A stretch of DNA of 64,000 nt, taken from NCBI RefSeq assembly GCF_018882295.1, contig NZ_JACVOR010000001.1:186001-250000 (forward strand). Reading direction: 5' to 3'. The DNA is from Polynucleobacter sp. 80A-SIGWE. GTDB taxonomy: Bacteria; Pseudomonadota; Gammaproteobacteria; Burkholderiales; Burkholderiaceae. A program made the position numbers and the translations under genes. Below, in pieces: positions 16,758-24,875 of this stretch (position 1 is the stretch's first letter; the number at the start of each line of letters is the position of its first letter). The notes beneath the pieces are model-generated. The model was not told the DNA's origin, searched no databases, and worked only from the letters and a program-made list of their open reading frames with translations.

Positions 16758-19700
16758 TTACTGTTGCTTGAATTTCTTCTGATGGTGGTCTGCACCAATA
16801 AACAAGTACATCGCTGGCACTACAAAGAGCGTAAATAGAGTGCCGATCGACAAACCAGTAAAGATCACAATACCCATCGATTGACGGCCAGCTGCGCCAG
16901 CACCAGAGGCAATGACGAGAGGCACCACGCCCAATACCATCGCTGCAGTAGTCATCAAAATCGGACGCAAACGCACGCTACTTGCTTCCACGATAGCGTC
17001 CAACTTACTGCGACCAGCTTCTTGCAATTCATTGGCAAATTCCACAATCAATATTCCGTGCTTACTGATTAAACCCATCAGCGTGACAAGTCCAACCTGG
17101 GTATACACGTTCAAGGTTGTGAATCCAAGGTTGATAAAGATAAGTGCGCCAAACAAGGCAAGTGGCACTGAAACCAAAATCACAATCGGATCGCGGACGC
17201 TTTCAAACTGTGCAGCCAAGACTAAGAACACGATCAAGATCGCAAAGAACATCGTCACCAAGAAACCGCCTGACTCCGCCATGAACTGGCGGGATGGGCC
17301 GGCGTAATCCATGGTGTAACCATTGGGCGCAACTTCTTTCAAAGTTTGACGCATGAACTCGAGCAAATCCGCTTGAGAAATAAATGGTGTACTCACACCA
17401 GAGATCGTTGCAGAGTTGAGCTGCTGAAAGTGATTAATAGATTGGGGAACTACTTTTTGCTTAATCGTCGCAATAGTGCGCGCCTGAATCATCTGCCCAC
17501 TAGGCGTACGGATGTAGTAATCCAAGATCTGATCTGGATTTAAGCGGTCCACTTGCTTTACTTGTGGAATGACGCGATAGGAGCGGCCAGCTACAGAGAA
17601 GTAATTGACGTAACCGCCACCCAAAGCAGCGGATAGCGCGCTACCAACCTGCTGTTGAGTCATGCCTAGTGCGGCAACTTTTTCACGATCAATTTCTAAA
17701 ACGTCTTGTGGCTTATCAATCTTCAAATCTGAGTCCACAAAGAAGAAATTGCCACTACGACGAGCCTTATCCAGAACCGCTTGAGATACTTCGTTGAGCT
17801 GCTCGTAAGACTCGGTAGTGTTGATTACCACTTGAACCGGCAAGCCCTGCGCGCCAGGCAAAGCCGGAAACTGGAAGGCTGCTACGCGAGCGCCTGCGAT
17901 TGCATTCCACTTGCTTTGCATATCTTCTTGGAACTTCGTGGCATTGCGACTACGTTGATCCCAATCCTTGAGCAATACACCGCCAAAGCTACTGGTTGGA
18001 CTGGTGATCTGGAACATCTGTTCATACTCAGGCTCTGCTGCTGATATTTGATAAATCTGATCAGCGTAGGTCTGCATCTGATTAACTGTACTGTTGGGTG
18101 GGCCTGAAGCCTGCATCAACACAATGCCCTGGTCTTCTGTTGGCGCTAATTCAGCACGCGCAGTAGCGTAAAGGTAAGCGACTCCACCCAATAAAATCAC
18201 ACCCATCACAATGATGACCTGCCAAGTACTCAAGAGTTCACGTAAAGTGGTTTGATAACTGTGGTGCACCTTATCGAAAATGCGATCGATCTTTTGCACA
18301 AACGAGGAAGCTTCTTGCTCCTCAGTAAAGATGCGGGAACACATCATCGGAGAGAGCGTCAACGCAATCAATCCCGATACCGCCACCGCACTTGCCAAGG
18401 TAAAGGCAAACTCAGTAAAGAGGGCGCCTGTTAAACCGCCCTGGAAGCCAATCGGGATATAGACCGCGATCAATACAATCGTCATTGCCAAAATTGGACC
18501 GCCTAATTCACGCGCGGCGATTAAAGAGGCCTCTAGCGGGGACTTGCCTTCTTTCATATGACGGTCAACGTTCTCAACCACGATGATGGCATCGTCCACT
18601 ACCAAACCAATTGCAAGCACTAAAGCTAACAATGTCAGCAAATTAATGGAGTAACCCAATACTTGCATTAAGAAGAATGTCCCAATCAAAGAGAGCGGCA
18701 TCGCAATCACAGGAACTGCAACTGCACGCGCACTTCCCAAGAAAAGGTAAATCACCACCGTCACAATCAATAGTGCTTCTAGTAAGGTAGCTACTACTTC
18801 ATCAATCGAAGTAGTAATGAACTTTGTGGAGTCATAAACTACTTTGCCCGACATACCTGTTGGCAACTGCTTCTGAATATCTGGTACTGCGGCACGAACA
18901 CGTTCAGCTACATCAAGCAAGTTCGCCTGAGGCGCTACCTTGATGGCAATAAATACTGAGCGCTTGCCACTAAATGCGACATTCGTGTTGTAGTCCTCGG
19001 AGCCCATACTCACAGTCGCCACTTGATCTAAATAGACAATATTGATGCCATCTTTTTTGACAACCAATTTTCGGAACTCATCAAGCGTGTGTAGATCTGT
19101 ACCAGCCACTAAGTCCACGGCAACCATGTCGCCTTTAGTGCTACCCACCGCTGATAGGTAGTTATTGGCGGCCATCGCGCTATAGACATCATCAGCACCC
19201 ACGCCAAGGCCAGCCATCTTCTCGCGATCGAGCCAAGCGCGAAGTGCAAATTTTCTGCCGCCAGTGATTTCAGCATTTTGGACGCCGTCTACGGCATCCA
19301 ATTTTGGTTTGACTACCCGCAATAAGTAATCGGTAATCGCATTGTTCGGAATGTCATCGCTATAAAAGCCCATGTACATCGCCGCAGTCGACTGCCCAAT
19401 TTGCACAGTCAATACCGGTTGCTGGGCTTGGGGTGGCAGTTGATTCTTGACCGAACTAATCTGCGTCTGAATTTGCGTTAATGCTGCGTTGGAATCGTAA
19501 TTCAGTTTGAGAGTAGCGGTAATCGTCGAAAGACCGCTCACGCTCATTGATGACAAATAGTCGATACCTTGAGATTGAGCAATCGCCGTCTCTAATGGTT
19601 GCGTAATAAATCCAGCAATCGTCTCAGGATCAGCACCATAGTAGGCTGTTGTAATGGTAACAATCGCATTTTGGGTTTGCGGATATTGATTGACTGGCAA

Positions 19701-19793
19701 AGATCCAACCGCCTTCAAACCAAACACCAAGACAAGCGCACTCACTACCAGTGAGAGCACTGGTCTACGAATAAATATGTCAGTCCAATTCAT
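16758..19793 (-). CDS. RND multidrug efflux transporter (HAE1 family)
   Basis: A 1011 aa inner membrane pump, the normal length for HAE1 RND proteins. It starts MNWTDIFIRRPVLSLVVSALVLVFGL (read as MNWTDIFIRRPVLS), and the proton-relay aspartates are visible in GLVVDDAIIVVENV. Two large periplasmic loops and 12 membrane helices are expected. GLISKHGILIVEFANEL is the second-half counterpart. Substrates cannot be read but would be amphiphilic drugs, dyes or solvents. It is last in an operon ordered OMF-MFP-RND on the minus strand, 7 bases after the adaptor stop. Confidence 0.95.
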   Translation of the reverse strand: MNWTDIFIRRPVLSLVVSALVLVFGLKAVGSLPVNQYPQTQNAIVTITTAYYGADPETIAGFITQPLETAIAQSQGIDYLSSMSVSGLSTITATLKLNYDSNAALTQIQTQISSVKNQLPPQAQQPVLTVQIGQSTAAMYMGFYSDDIPNNAITDYLLRVVKPKLDAVDGVQNAEITGGRKFALRAWLDREKMAGLGVGADDVYSAMAANNYLSAVGSTKGDMVAVDLVAGTDLHTLDEFRKLVVKKDGINIVYLDQVATVSMGSEDYNTNVAFSGKRSVFIAIKVAPQANLLDVAERVRAAVPDIQKQLPTGMSGKVVYDSTKFITTSIDEVVATLLEALLIVTVVIYLFLGSARAVAVPVIAMPLSLIGTFFLMQVLGYSINLLTLLALVLAIGLVVDDAIIVVENVDRHMKEGKSPLEASLIAARELGGPILAMTIVLIAVYIPIGFQGGLTGALFTEFAFTLASAVAVSGLIALTLSPMMCSRIFTEEQEASSFVQKIDRIFDKVHHSYQTTLRELLSTWQVIIVMGVILLGGVAYLYATARAELAPTEDQGIVLMQASGPPNSTVNQMQTYADQIYQISAAEPEYEQMFQITSPTSSFGGVLLKDWDQRSRNATKFQEDMQSKWNAIAGARVAAFQFPALPGAQGLPVQVVINTTESYEQLNEVSQAVLDKARRSGNFFFVDSDLKIDKPQDVLEIDREKVAALGMTQQQVGSALSAALGGGYVNYFSVAGRSYRVIPQVKQVDRLNPDQILDYYIRTPSGQMIQARTIATIKQKVVPQSINHFQQLNSATISGVSTPFISQADLLEFMRQTLKEVAPNGYTMDYAGPSRQFMAESGGFLVTMFFAILIVFLVLAAQFESVRDPIVILVSVPLALFGALIFINLGFTTLNVYTQVGLVTLMGLISKHGILIVEFANELQEAGRSKLDAIVEASSVRLRPILMTTAAMVLGVVPLVIASGAGAAGRQSMGIVIFTGLSIGTLFTLFVVPAMYLFIGADHHQKKFKQQ

Positions 19794-19800
19794 CTAGGAC

Positions 19801-21132
19801 TTATTCCTGTGGCTGCGGGTTTGGGGAATTCGAAGGCAACACTTTGTTGTTCACAATCAGCGGTGTACCGTTCTTCAGCTTGAGCTGACCGCTAGTAACC
19901 ACTGTTGCGCCCTCTTCAACCCCCTTGAGAATCGCTACTTGGTCGCCACGTGTTGGCCCTGTAGTCACAAAGACTTGCTGGGCCTCAAGCGCCGGCTTGC
20001 CCTGCTTATCTTTCTTACCAGTTGGCTTGGCAATAAAGATTGTCGAACCGTAAGGGTTATAAGTCACAGCCGTTTGGGGCAAAGTCAGCATCTTCACCTC
20101 ATCACCCAGCTTGATATTCACATTCGCAAACATACCCGGCAAAATCTTTTTATCTGGATTAGCTAGTTGAGCTTCAATCTGAATATTTCGGGTATTGGTA
20201 TCCACCTTCGGACTGACTGCAGTGATCTTGCCAGTGAAGCTCGCATCTTTGAATGCGTCAGTCGTCACTACAATTTCTTGGCCCACCTTAATCTGCTCAG
20301 CATTGCTTTGGGGGAGATTGAAATCTACAAAAATAGGATCCAAGGTTTGAAGGGTGAGCAACTTATCACCTGGGTTAACAAACTGACCAGGGTTAATCAT
20401 CACGATACCTACACGGCCGCTAAAGGGGGCCTTCAAATTCTTCTTGGCAACTAAGGCGGTTTGCTGTTCTACCTGAGCTTGCTTGGACTTTGCGTCTGCT
20501 TTGCTTGTATCAAATACGTTCTTACTAATCGCCTGAATCGCCAACTGCTGTCTATCACGCTCATTAATGACTTTAGCCAAATCTGCCTGAGCCTTCAATG
20601 AATTCAGTTGCGCAACATCCGAAGCATCATTCAACTTAATGAGTAGGTCGCCTTCTTTTACATCCATGCCAGATTTAATGGGCACGGTTTGTACAAGGCC
20701 ACCGATTTCAGTGCTGAGATCTACACCCCTAAATGCGCGCACATTACCAACGCTGGAGAGCTTAGGCTGCCATGCAGTGGTCTCTACTACCATCGTGGAA
20801 ACAGTTGCAGGGGGCAATCCCATACCAGCAATGAAGTGCTTGATCATGAAAGTCTTGAGTTGATTAAACCCAAAGATCAAGCCCAGCAACAAAAATACGC
20901 CACACAACATAATGGTCATGCGTCGACCCAAAGGAGTCATCGATTGCAGTTTGGCGTTGACCTTACTGCGCAAGAAGCGTTCGCGCAAGCGAAACCAAAA
21001 TCCTTTAGTTTTTTCCCCCAGCGCAATAAGTCTCTCACGCAGTTTCCACTCAACTGCCTTCGCAAGCATCCAAGCCCACAAGGCAACTGCAGCAGCAGTG
21101 ACTTTGGTTTTAATTGTTTCCAGAAGTTTCAT
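19801..21132 (-). CDS. RND periplasmic adaptor (membrane fusion protein)
   Basis: A 443 aa adaptor with biotinyl-lipoyl-like halves (VGNVRAFRGVDLSTEIGG and LKAPFSGRVGIVMINPGQFV), a coiled-coil hairpin between them (about 165-225) and a beta-barrel domain. It links the RND pump to the outer membrane channel. A membrane helix at about 74-90 is preceded by an unusual basic, amphipathic stretch of about 65 residues. An internal ATG at 20940 would remove this extension, giving 379 aa; neither start has a strong ribosome binding site. The longer form overlaps the outer membrane factor gene by 23 bases. Confidence 0.92.
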   Translation of the reverse strand: MKLLETIKTKVTAAAVALWAWMLAKAVEWKLRERLIALGEKTKGFWFRLRERFLRSKVNAKLQSMTPLGRRMTIMLCGVFLLLGLIFGFNQLKTFMIKHFIAGMGLPPATVSTMVVETTAWQPKLSSVGNVRAFRGVDLSTEIGGLVQTVPIKSGMDVKEGDLLIKLNDASDVAQLNSLKAQADLAKVINERDRQQLAIQAISKNVFDTSKADAKSKQAQVEQQTALVAKKNLKAPFSGRVGIVMINPGQFVNPGDKLLTLQTLDPIFVDFNLPQSNAEQIKVGQEIVVTTDAFKDASFTGKITAVSPKVDTNTRNIQIEAQLANPDKKILPGMFANVNIKLGDEVKMLTLPQTAVTYNPYGSTIFIAKPTGKKDKQGKPALEAQQVFVTTGPTRGDQVAILKGVEEGATVVTSGQLKLKNGTPLIVNNKVLPSNSPNPQPQE

Positions 21133-22645
21133 TTTGATCTTTGTTCGCTATGGCTTTTGGTTGAAAGGCTGGGCCGGTACGATTCCACCAGCCGCCGCCT
21201 AGTGCTGCAAATAATGCTGCCGTGTCAGAGAATCGAGTTGCTTGCGCAGAAACCGATTTGACTTTAGCAATTTGATATTGATTTTGATAATAGAGAACAG
21301 CCAAGTAACTTGCAGTGCCTAACTTATATTGCTGCTGCACTAACTCTAAAGTTTCATAGGCGTAACGCTCTGCGTCTGATGCAGACTTCAATGCTTGGGC
21401 ACCAGTCTCTAAAGCGCGTAAGGAATCTGCCACTTCTTGAAATGCTTTGAGCACAGTAGCTTGATATTGATAAACCGCTTGCTCGTAATTAGCAATCGCA
21501 CCACGGCGTTGTGCCAATAACTGACCACCCTGAAACAACGGCTGGAAGATGCCGCCAGCAATAGACCACAGAGTAGCGTTCGGTCCAAACAAAGCTGCAC
21601 TAGTGAGTGCCGCAGATCCAATGGCACCCGTAATATTAAATTGTGGCAATAAATTAGCGGTGGCTACACCTACCAAAGCATTCGTTGCCTTGAGCTGCGC
21701 TTCTGCTGCACGGACATCTGGGCGTTGACGCACAAGGCTTGAAGGCACTGACAGTGGTAACTTCTCTGGCAAATGCAAAGACTTCAAATCAAACTTGGTG
21801 ATATTGGCATTGCTAGGCAACTCACCCACCAATACTGCCAACTGATTGCGCGCAAACGAAAGATTGCGTTCATAAGTAAATAAATCTACTTGCGAGTTGG
21901 AAACTAAAGTCCTTTGTGATGTCACGTCTACTCTTGAGACTGTGCCAATGACTAATTGCTTTTCAGTAACTTCGGCTAAATTGGTTTGCGCTTTCAGAAT
22001 TTCTTCGGTGGCTTGCATTTGTGCGCGGAGTGCAGCTTCACGGACAGCACTAGTCACAATATTGGCTGTTAGGGAAAGGTATGCACCCTCCAACTGAAAC
22101 TGCGCAATCTCTGCCTGAGCTCTTGCGCCTTCAACCGCACGACGTGCACCACCAAACACGTCGAGCTTATAGGTGACGTTTACAGAGGCGTTATACAGGT
22201 TGTAGGTGTCGGAGCCATAAGGCAAGCCATAAATAGCGGAAGGTTGGAGCTGACGTGTAACCCCACCATTTAAACCAATGGCTGGGAAATACTGACCACC
22301 AATTTGTGCGCTGACGTTTTCTTGACTGGCACGTAGGGCAGCATCAGCAGCGCCTAAATTTGGGTTTTGCTGCAAAGCTTTTTTGATCAATACATCAAGC
22401 TCTGGAGATTTAAATAATTCCCACCACTGAGCCTCAATATCCGCACCCTCAACAAACTCTTGATCGGTACCGCCTGGAACACCAGGCGCAGTAGCTAGTT
22501 TTTTAGAAAGCGCAGTCTCGGTATAGGTAGAGGTATTAGGAGCATCAGGCTGTTTGAAGTCGGGACCAACAGCACATGCAGAGAGAAACCCCGCGGATAA
22601 CAACGGAAGGTAACGCAAAATAAAGAATTCTTTTGAACCAAACAT
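21110..22645 (-). CDS. Outer membrane efflux lipoprotein (NodT/TolC family)
   Basis: About 511 aa. I start it at the ATG at 22645 because MFGSKEFFILRYLPLLSAGFLSAC is a lipoprotein signal ending in lipobox LSAC; an open frame extends to 22762 but adds a Cys-rich non-signal peptide. CAVGPDFKQPDAP and two repeated OEP domains (LSLTANIVTSAVREAAL; YEQAVYQYQATVLKAFQEVAD) are typical of NodT-type channels. It should trimerise as the outer membrane exit duct for the RND pump encoded downstream. It is first in the operon, an uncommon gene order. Confidence 0.92.
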   Translation of the reverse strand: MFGSKEFFILRYLPLLSAGFLSACAVGPDFKQPDAPNTSTYTETALSKKLATAPGVPGGTDQEFVEGADIEAQWWELFKSPELDVLIKKALQQNPNLGAADAALRASQENVSAQIGGQYFPAIGLNGGVTRQLQPSAIYGLPYGSDTYNLYNASVNVTYKLDVFGGARRAVEGARAQAEIAQFQLEGAYLSLTANIVTSAVREAALRAQMQATEEILKAQTNLAEVTEKQLVIGTVSRVDVTSQRTLVSNSQVDLFTYERNLSFARNQLAVLVGELPSNANITKFDLKSLHLPEKLPLSVPSSLVRQRPDVRAAEAQLKATNALVGVATANLLPQFNITGAIGSAALTSAALFGPNATLWSIAGGIFQPLFQGGQLLAQRRGAIANYEQAVYQYQATVLKAFQEVADSLRALETGAQALKSASDAERYAYETLELVQQQYKLGTASYLAVLYYQNQYQIAKVKSVSAQATRFSDTAALFAALGGGWWNRTGPAFQPKAIANKDQNETSGNN

Positions 22646-22790
22646 GTACTGTGACAAATTTCCTTTTCTACAGCAGATATTTGAACATACTTTTCTAATC
22701 CAGTCTGTGTAAAGCCTTGATTTAACTAATGAATTTTGTTCACAGCTAAGTGCAGATGTCAAACGAATTTTTTATACCCAAGTCAAATTT

Positions 22791-23654
22791 TTAATGGGCA
22801 ATTTTTCCAAAGCTTCCGCTATTGAAATCCTGCATTGCCTGAGCAATCTCTTCTTTGGTATTCATGACAAATGGGCCATAACCCACAATAGGCTCATTAA
22901 TCGGTTCGCCACTCAGCAGCAAGGCAATCGAGTCTTCCAGTACATTCACTTGAATATCTTGACCTTGATTACTAAACATCAGCATCTGGGCATCTTTGGC
23001 GACCACGCCCTCACCAGCCTCAACGGCACCCTTCAGCACAACTAGGGAAGTATTCCAGCCTTCAGGCACGGGAATAGTTGCTGAGCCCTTCTTTAACTTC
23101 AGGTCAATCACATTGAGAGGAGTAAAGGTGTTGGCTGGCCCTGTATGGCCATCAAACTCACCAGCAATAATGCGCGCTTGTCCTGCGCCGTTCTTCAAAT
23201 CAATCGCAGGAATCTGTTTATCCAGAATGGCTTGATAACCAGGCTTAGTCATTTTGAGTTTTGCTGGCAAATTCACCCACAACTGCACCATATTTAGATT
23301 GCCACCATTTTTGGCAAAGTCTTCAGAATGAAACTCTTCATGCAAGATGCCGGAGCCGGCAGTCATCCACTGAACATCTCCAGGACCAATAGTGCCGCCC
23401 TGACCTGTTGAATCTTTATGAGCTACCTCACCTTCGTAAACAATGGTGACTGTTTCAAATCCACGATGAGGGTGTGAGCCCACGCCTTTACGCTCAGTTG
23501 TTGGGGGAAACTCTGCTGGACCTGCATAGTCCAGCATCAAGAAGGGACTCATTTGCTTCCCGAGGTCTTGATAGAAGAACAAGGTGCGCACAGGAAATCC
23601 ATCGCCCACCCAGTGACCTCGATCATTTCCTTGTAAACCAATGAGTTTTTTCAT
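22791..23654 (-). CDS. Pirin family protein
   Basis: A 287 aa bicupin. Metal-binding residues of pirins can be seen in HPHRGFETVTIVYEG and GSGILHEEFHS (His, His, His, Glu). Some pirins have quercetin dioxygenase activity; others act as redox sensors. It is last in the minus-strand group marR-flavodoxin-pirin, 30 bases after the flavodoxin gene, so it is probably controlled by the MarR regulator. The actual substrate is unknown. Confidence 0.9.
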   Translation of the reverse strand: MKKLIGLQGNDRGHWVGDGFPVRTLFFYQDLGKQMSPFLMLDYAGPAEFPPTTERKGVGSHPHRGFETVTIVYEGEVAHKDSTGQGGTIGPGDVQWMTAGSGILHEEFHSEDFAKNGGNLNMVQLWVNLPAKLKMTKPGYQAILDKQIPAIDLKNGAGQARIIAGEFDGHTGPANTFTPLNVIDLKLKKGSATIPVPEGWNTSLVVLKGAVEAGEGVVAKDAQMLMFSNQGQDIQVNVLEDSIALLLSGEPINEPIVGYGPFVMNTKEEIAQAMQDFNSGSFGKIAH

Positions 23655-23684
23655 GATTCCCCCAATTTCTTTCCGATAAAAATC

Positions 23685-24242
23685 TTACTTAGCTTTTAGT
23701 TCAGCGGCAATCTTGGCAATACGCTCACCATAGAGGCGTGCTGTTTCTAAATCGCCCACATTTACCTCATCAGCACTTGCGTCTGAAGGAGTCTGCATCA
23801 TCGCACCAGCAGAAGAGCCAACATAGTTCACATCATCACGCTTCGCAGCTTTGGAGTTCGAAGGCATTAAACCAGTACCAACCCAGATACCTGAATGCTG
23901 CATTGCTAGAGTGAAGAAGTAATGCAAGGTGGAATGCTTATCACCGTTCATCGTGGCAGAGTTTGTGAAACCACCAAATACTTTATCTTTCCACTGCTGT
24001 GAAAACCATTGCTTAGAACTGGCATCAGCGAACTTCTTAAACTGCCAGCTCACAGTACCCATATAGGTTGGCGAACCAAATACGATGGCATCAGCAGTAT
24101 TAAGAGTTTCCCACTGCGCATCGCTGATATTACCTTCGGCATCAATTGCTACCAAGGTGGCATTAGCACCCTTGGCAAGGGCTTCTGCTTGTTTAACAGT
24201 GTGGCCATATCCACTATGAAATACAACGGCTACTTTAGTCAT
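23685..24242 (-). CDS. Flavodoxin-fold NAD(P)H-dependent oxidoreductase
   Basis: A 185 aa FMN protein related to WrbA and flavodoxin-like quinone reductases. The phosphate loop is VVFHSGYGHTVKQAEALA, and FMN-contacting loops are FGSPTYMGTVSWQFKKF and GFTNSATMNGDKHSTL. It probably reduces quinones by two electrons, avoiding semiquinone radicals. It starts two bases after the marR stop, a typical arrangement in which a MarR repressor controls the quinone reductase beside it. Confidence 0.85.
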   Translation of the reverse strand: MTKVAVVFHSGYGHTVKQAEALAKGANATLVAIDAEGNISDAQWETLNTADAIVFGSPTYMGTVSWQFKKFADASSKQWFSQQWKDKVFGGFTNSATMNGDKHSTLHYFFTLAMQHSGIWVGTGLMPSNSKAAKRDDVNYVGSSAGAMMQTPSDASADEVNVGDLETARLYGERIAKIAAELKAK

Positions 24243-24244
24243 GA

Positions 24245-24670
24245 TTATTTCCTTTGAAAAATTGATTTAACTTCTTTTAAAACTGTCACTACTTGTTCAA
24301 TTTCTTTTTTACTTAACTTCCCGAAAGCTTTGCTTAGATATTCCACATGCTCTGGAAATACCTTCTTAAATAACTTGTCACCGCTCTTCGATAAGCCAAT
24401 CTTGTAGCTACGTCCATCGTCGGCATTCATAAACTTTTCAATGAGGCCTTTGGCCTCCAGTCGCTCCAGAACGCCCGTCATGGTGCCCTTGGAAACGAGT
24501 GTCTTATCCCCCAGCTCCTTGCAAGTCATCGGAGGCTGATTGCCTAGGGTCGCAACAATATCGAACTGGGTCGTTGTTAAGCCCATCTCTTTGATATGCG
24601 CTCCAGAGTACGCTTCAAAGGCTTGATATGCCTGAACCAATTCCTTAACGAGCGATAGGTGATTCATCAA
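24245..24670 (-). CDS. MarR family transcriptional regulator
   Basis: A 141 aa winged-helix regulator. The DNA-binding unit is MTCKELGDKTLVSKGTMTGVLERLEAKGLIEK in segments (helix-turn-helix TCKELGDKTLVSKGTM, then wing NADDGRSYKIGLSKSG). It is the first gene of the flavodoxin/pirin operon and has repeated GTACTA half-sites in its own promoter, so autorepression with release by quinones, phenolics or oxidants is the likely mode. The inducer is not visible. Confidence 0.9.
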   Translation of the reverse strand: MMNHLSLVKELVQAYQAFEAYSGAHIKEMGLTTTQFDIVATLGNQPPMTCKELGDKTLVSKGTMTGVLERLEAKGLIEKFMNADDGRSYKIGLSKSGDKLFKKVFPEHVEYLSKAFGKLSKKEIEQVVTVLKEVKSIFQRK

Positions 24671-24694
24671 AGTACCTCAATTTAGTCTGTATGC

Positions 24695-24721
24695 GTACTA
24701 GTTTAGTACTAGTTCGTACTA
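24695..24721. promoter_or_regulatory. Probable MarR operator, three GTACTA half-sites
   Basis: GTACTA at 24695-24700, its inverse TAGTAC at 24704-24709, and GTACTA again at 24716-24721. These form two interlocking inverted repeats with 3- and 6-base spacers, 25 to 51 bases upstream of the marR start. Position and symmetry suggest an autoregulatory operator. Confidence 0.65.
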
Positions 24722-24835
24722 ATTGCAAGACCCTACAGAAAACAGGATCTTATTGCGCAGAGTCTGGATTACGAAAAATTGTTGGATTGACTGGGCGGGC
24801 GCCCAAGGAAAATGCTAAACAGTAATAGCTAGATT

Positions 24836-24857
24836 CTGAGCGGGGAAACCCGCTCAG
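24836..24857. terminator. GC-rich hairpin after the autotransporter gene
   Basis: A 9-bp stem CTGAGCGGG / CCCGCTCAG with a 4-base loop, 18 bases beyond the autotransporter stop. On the minus strand the sequence after it is only weakly T-rich, so it may stop transcription or protect the 3' end. No other element is clear between 24722 and 24835 apart from an open frame discussed in the findings. Confidence 0.5.
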
Positions 24858-24875
24858 AGGGTTGAGTCATTAGCC

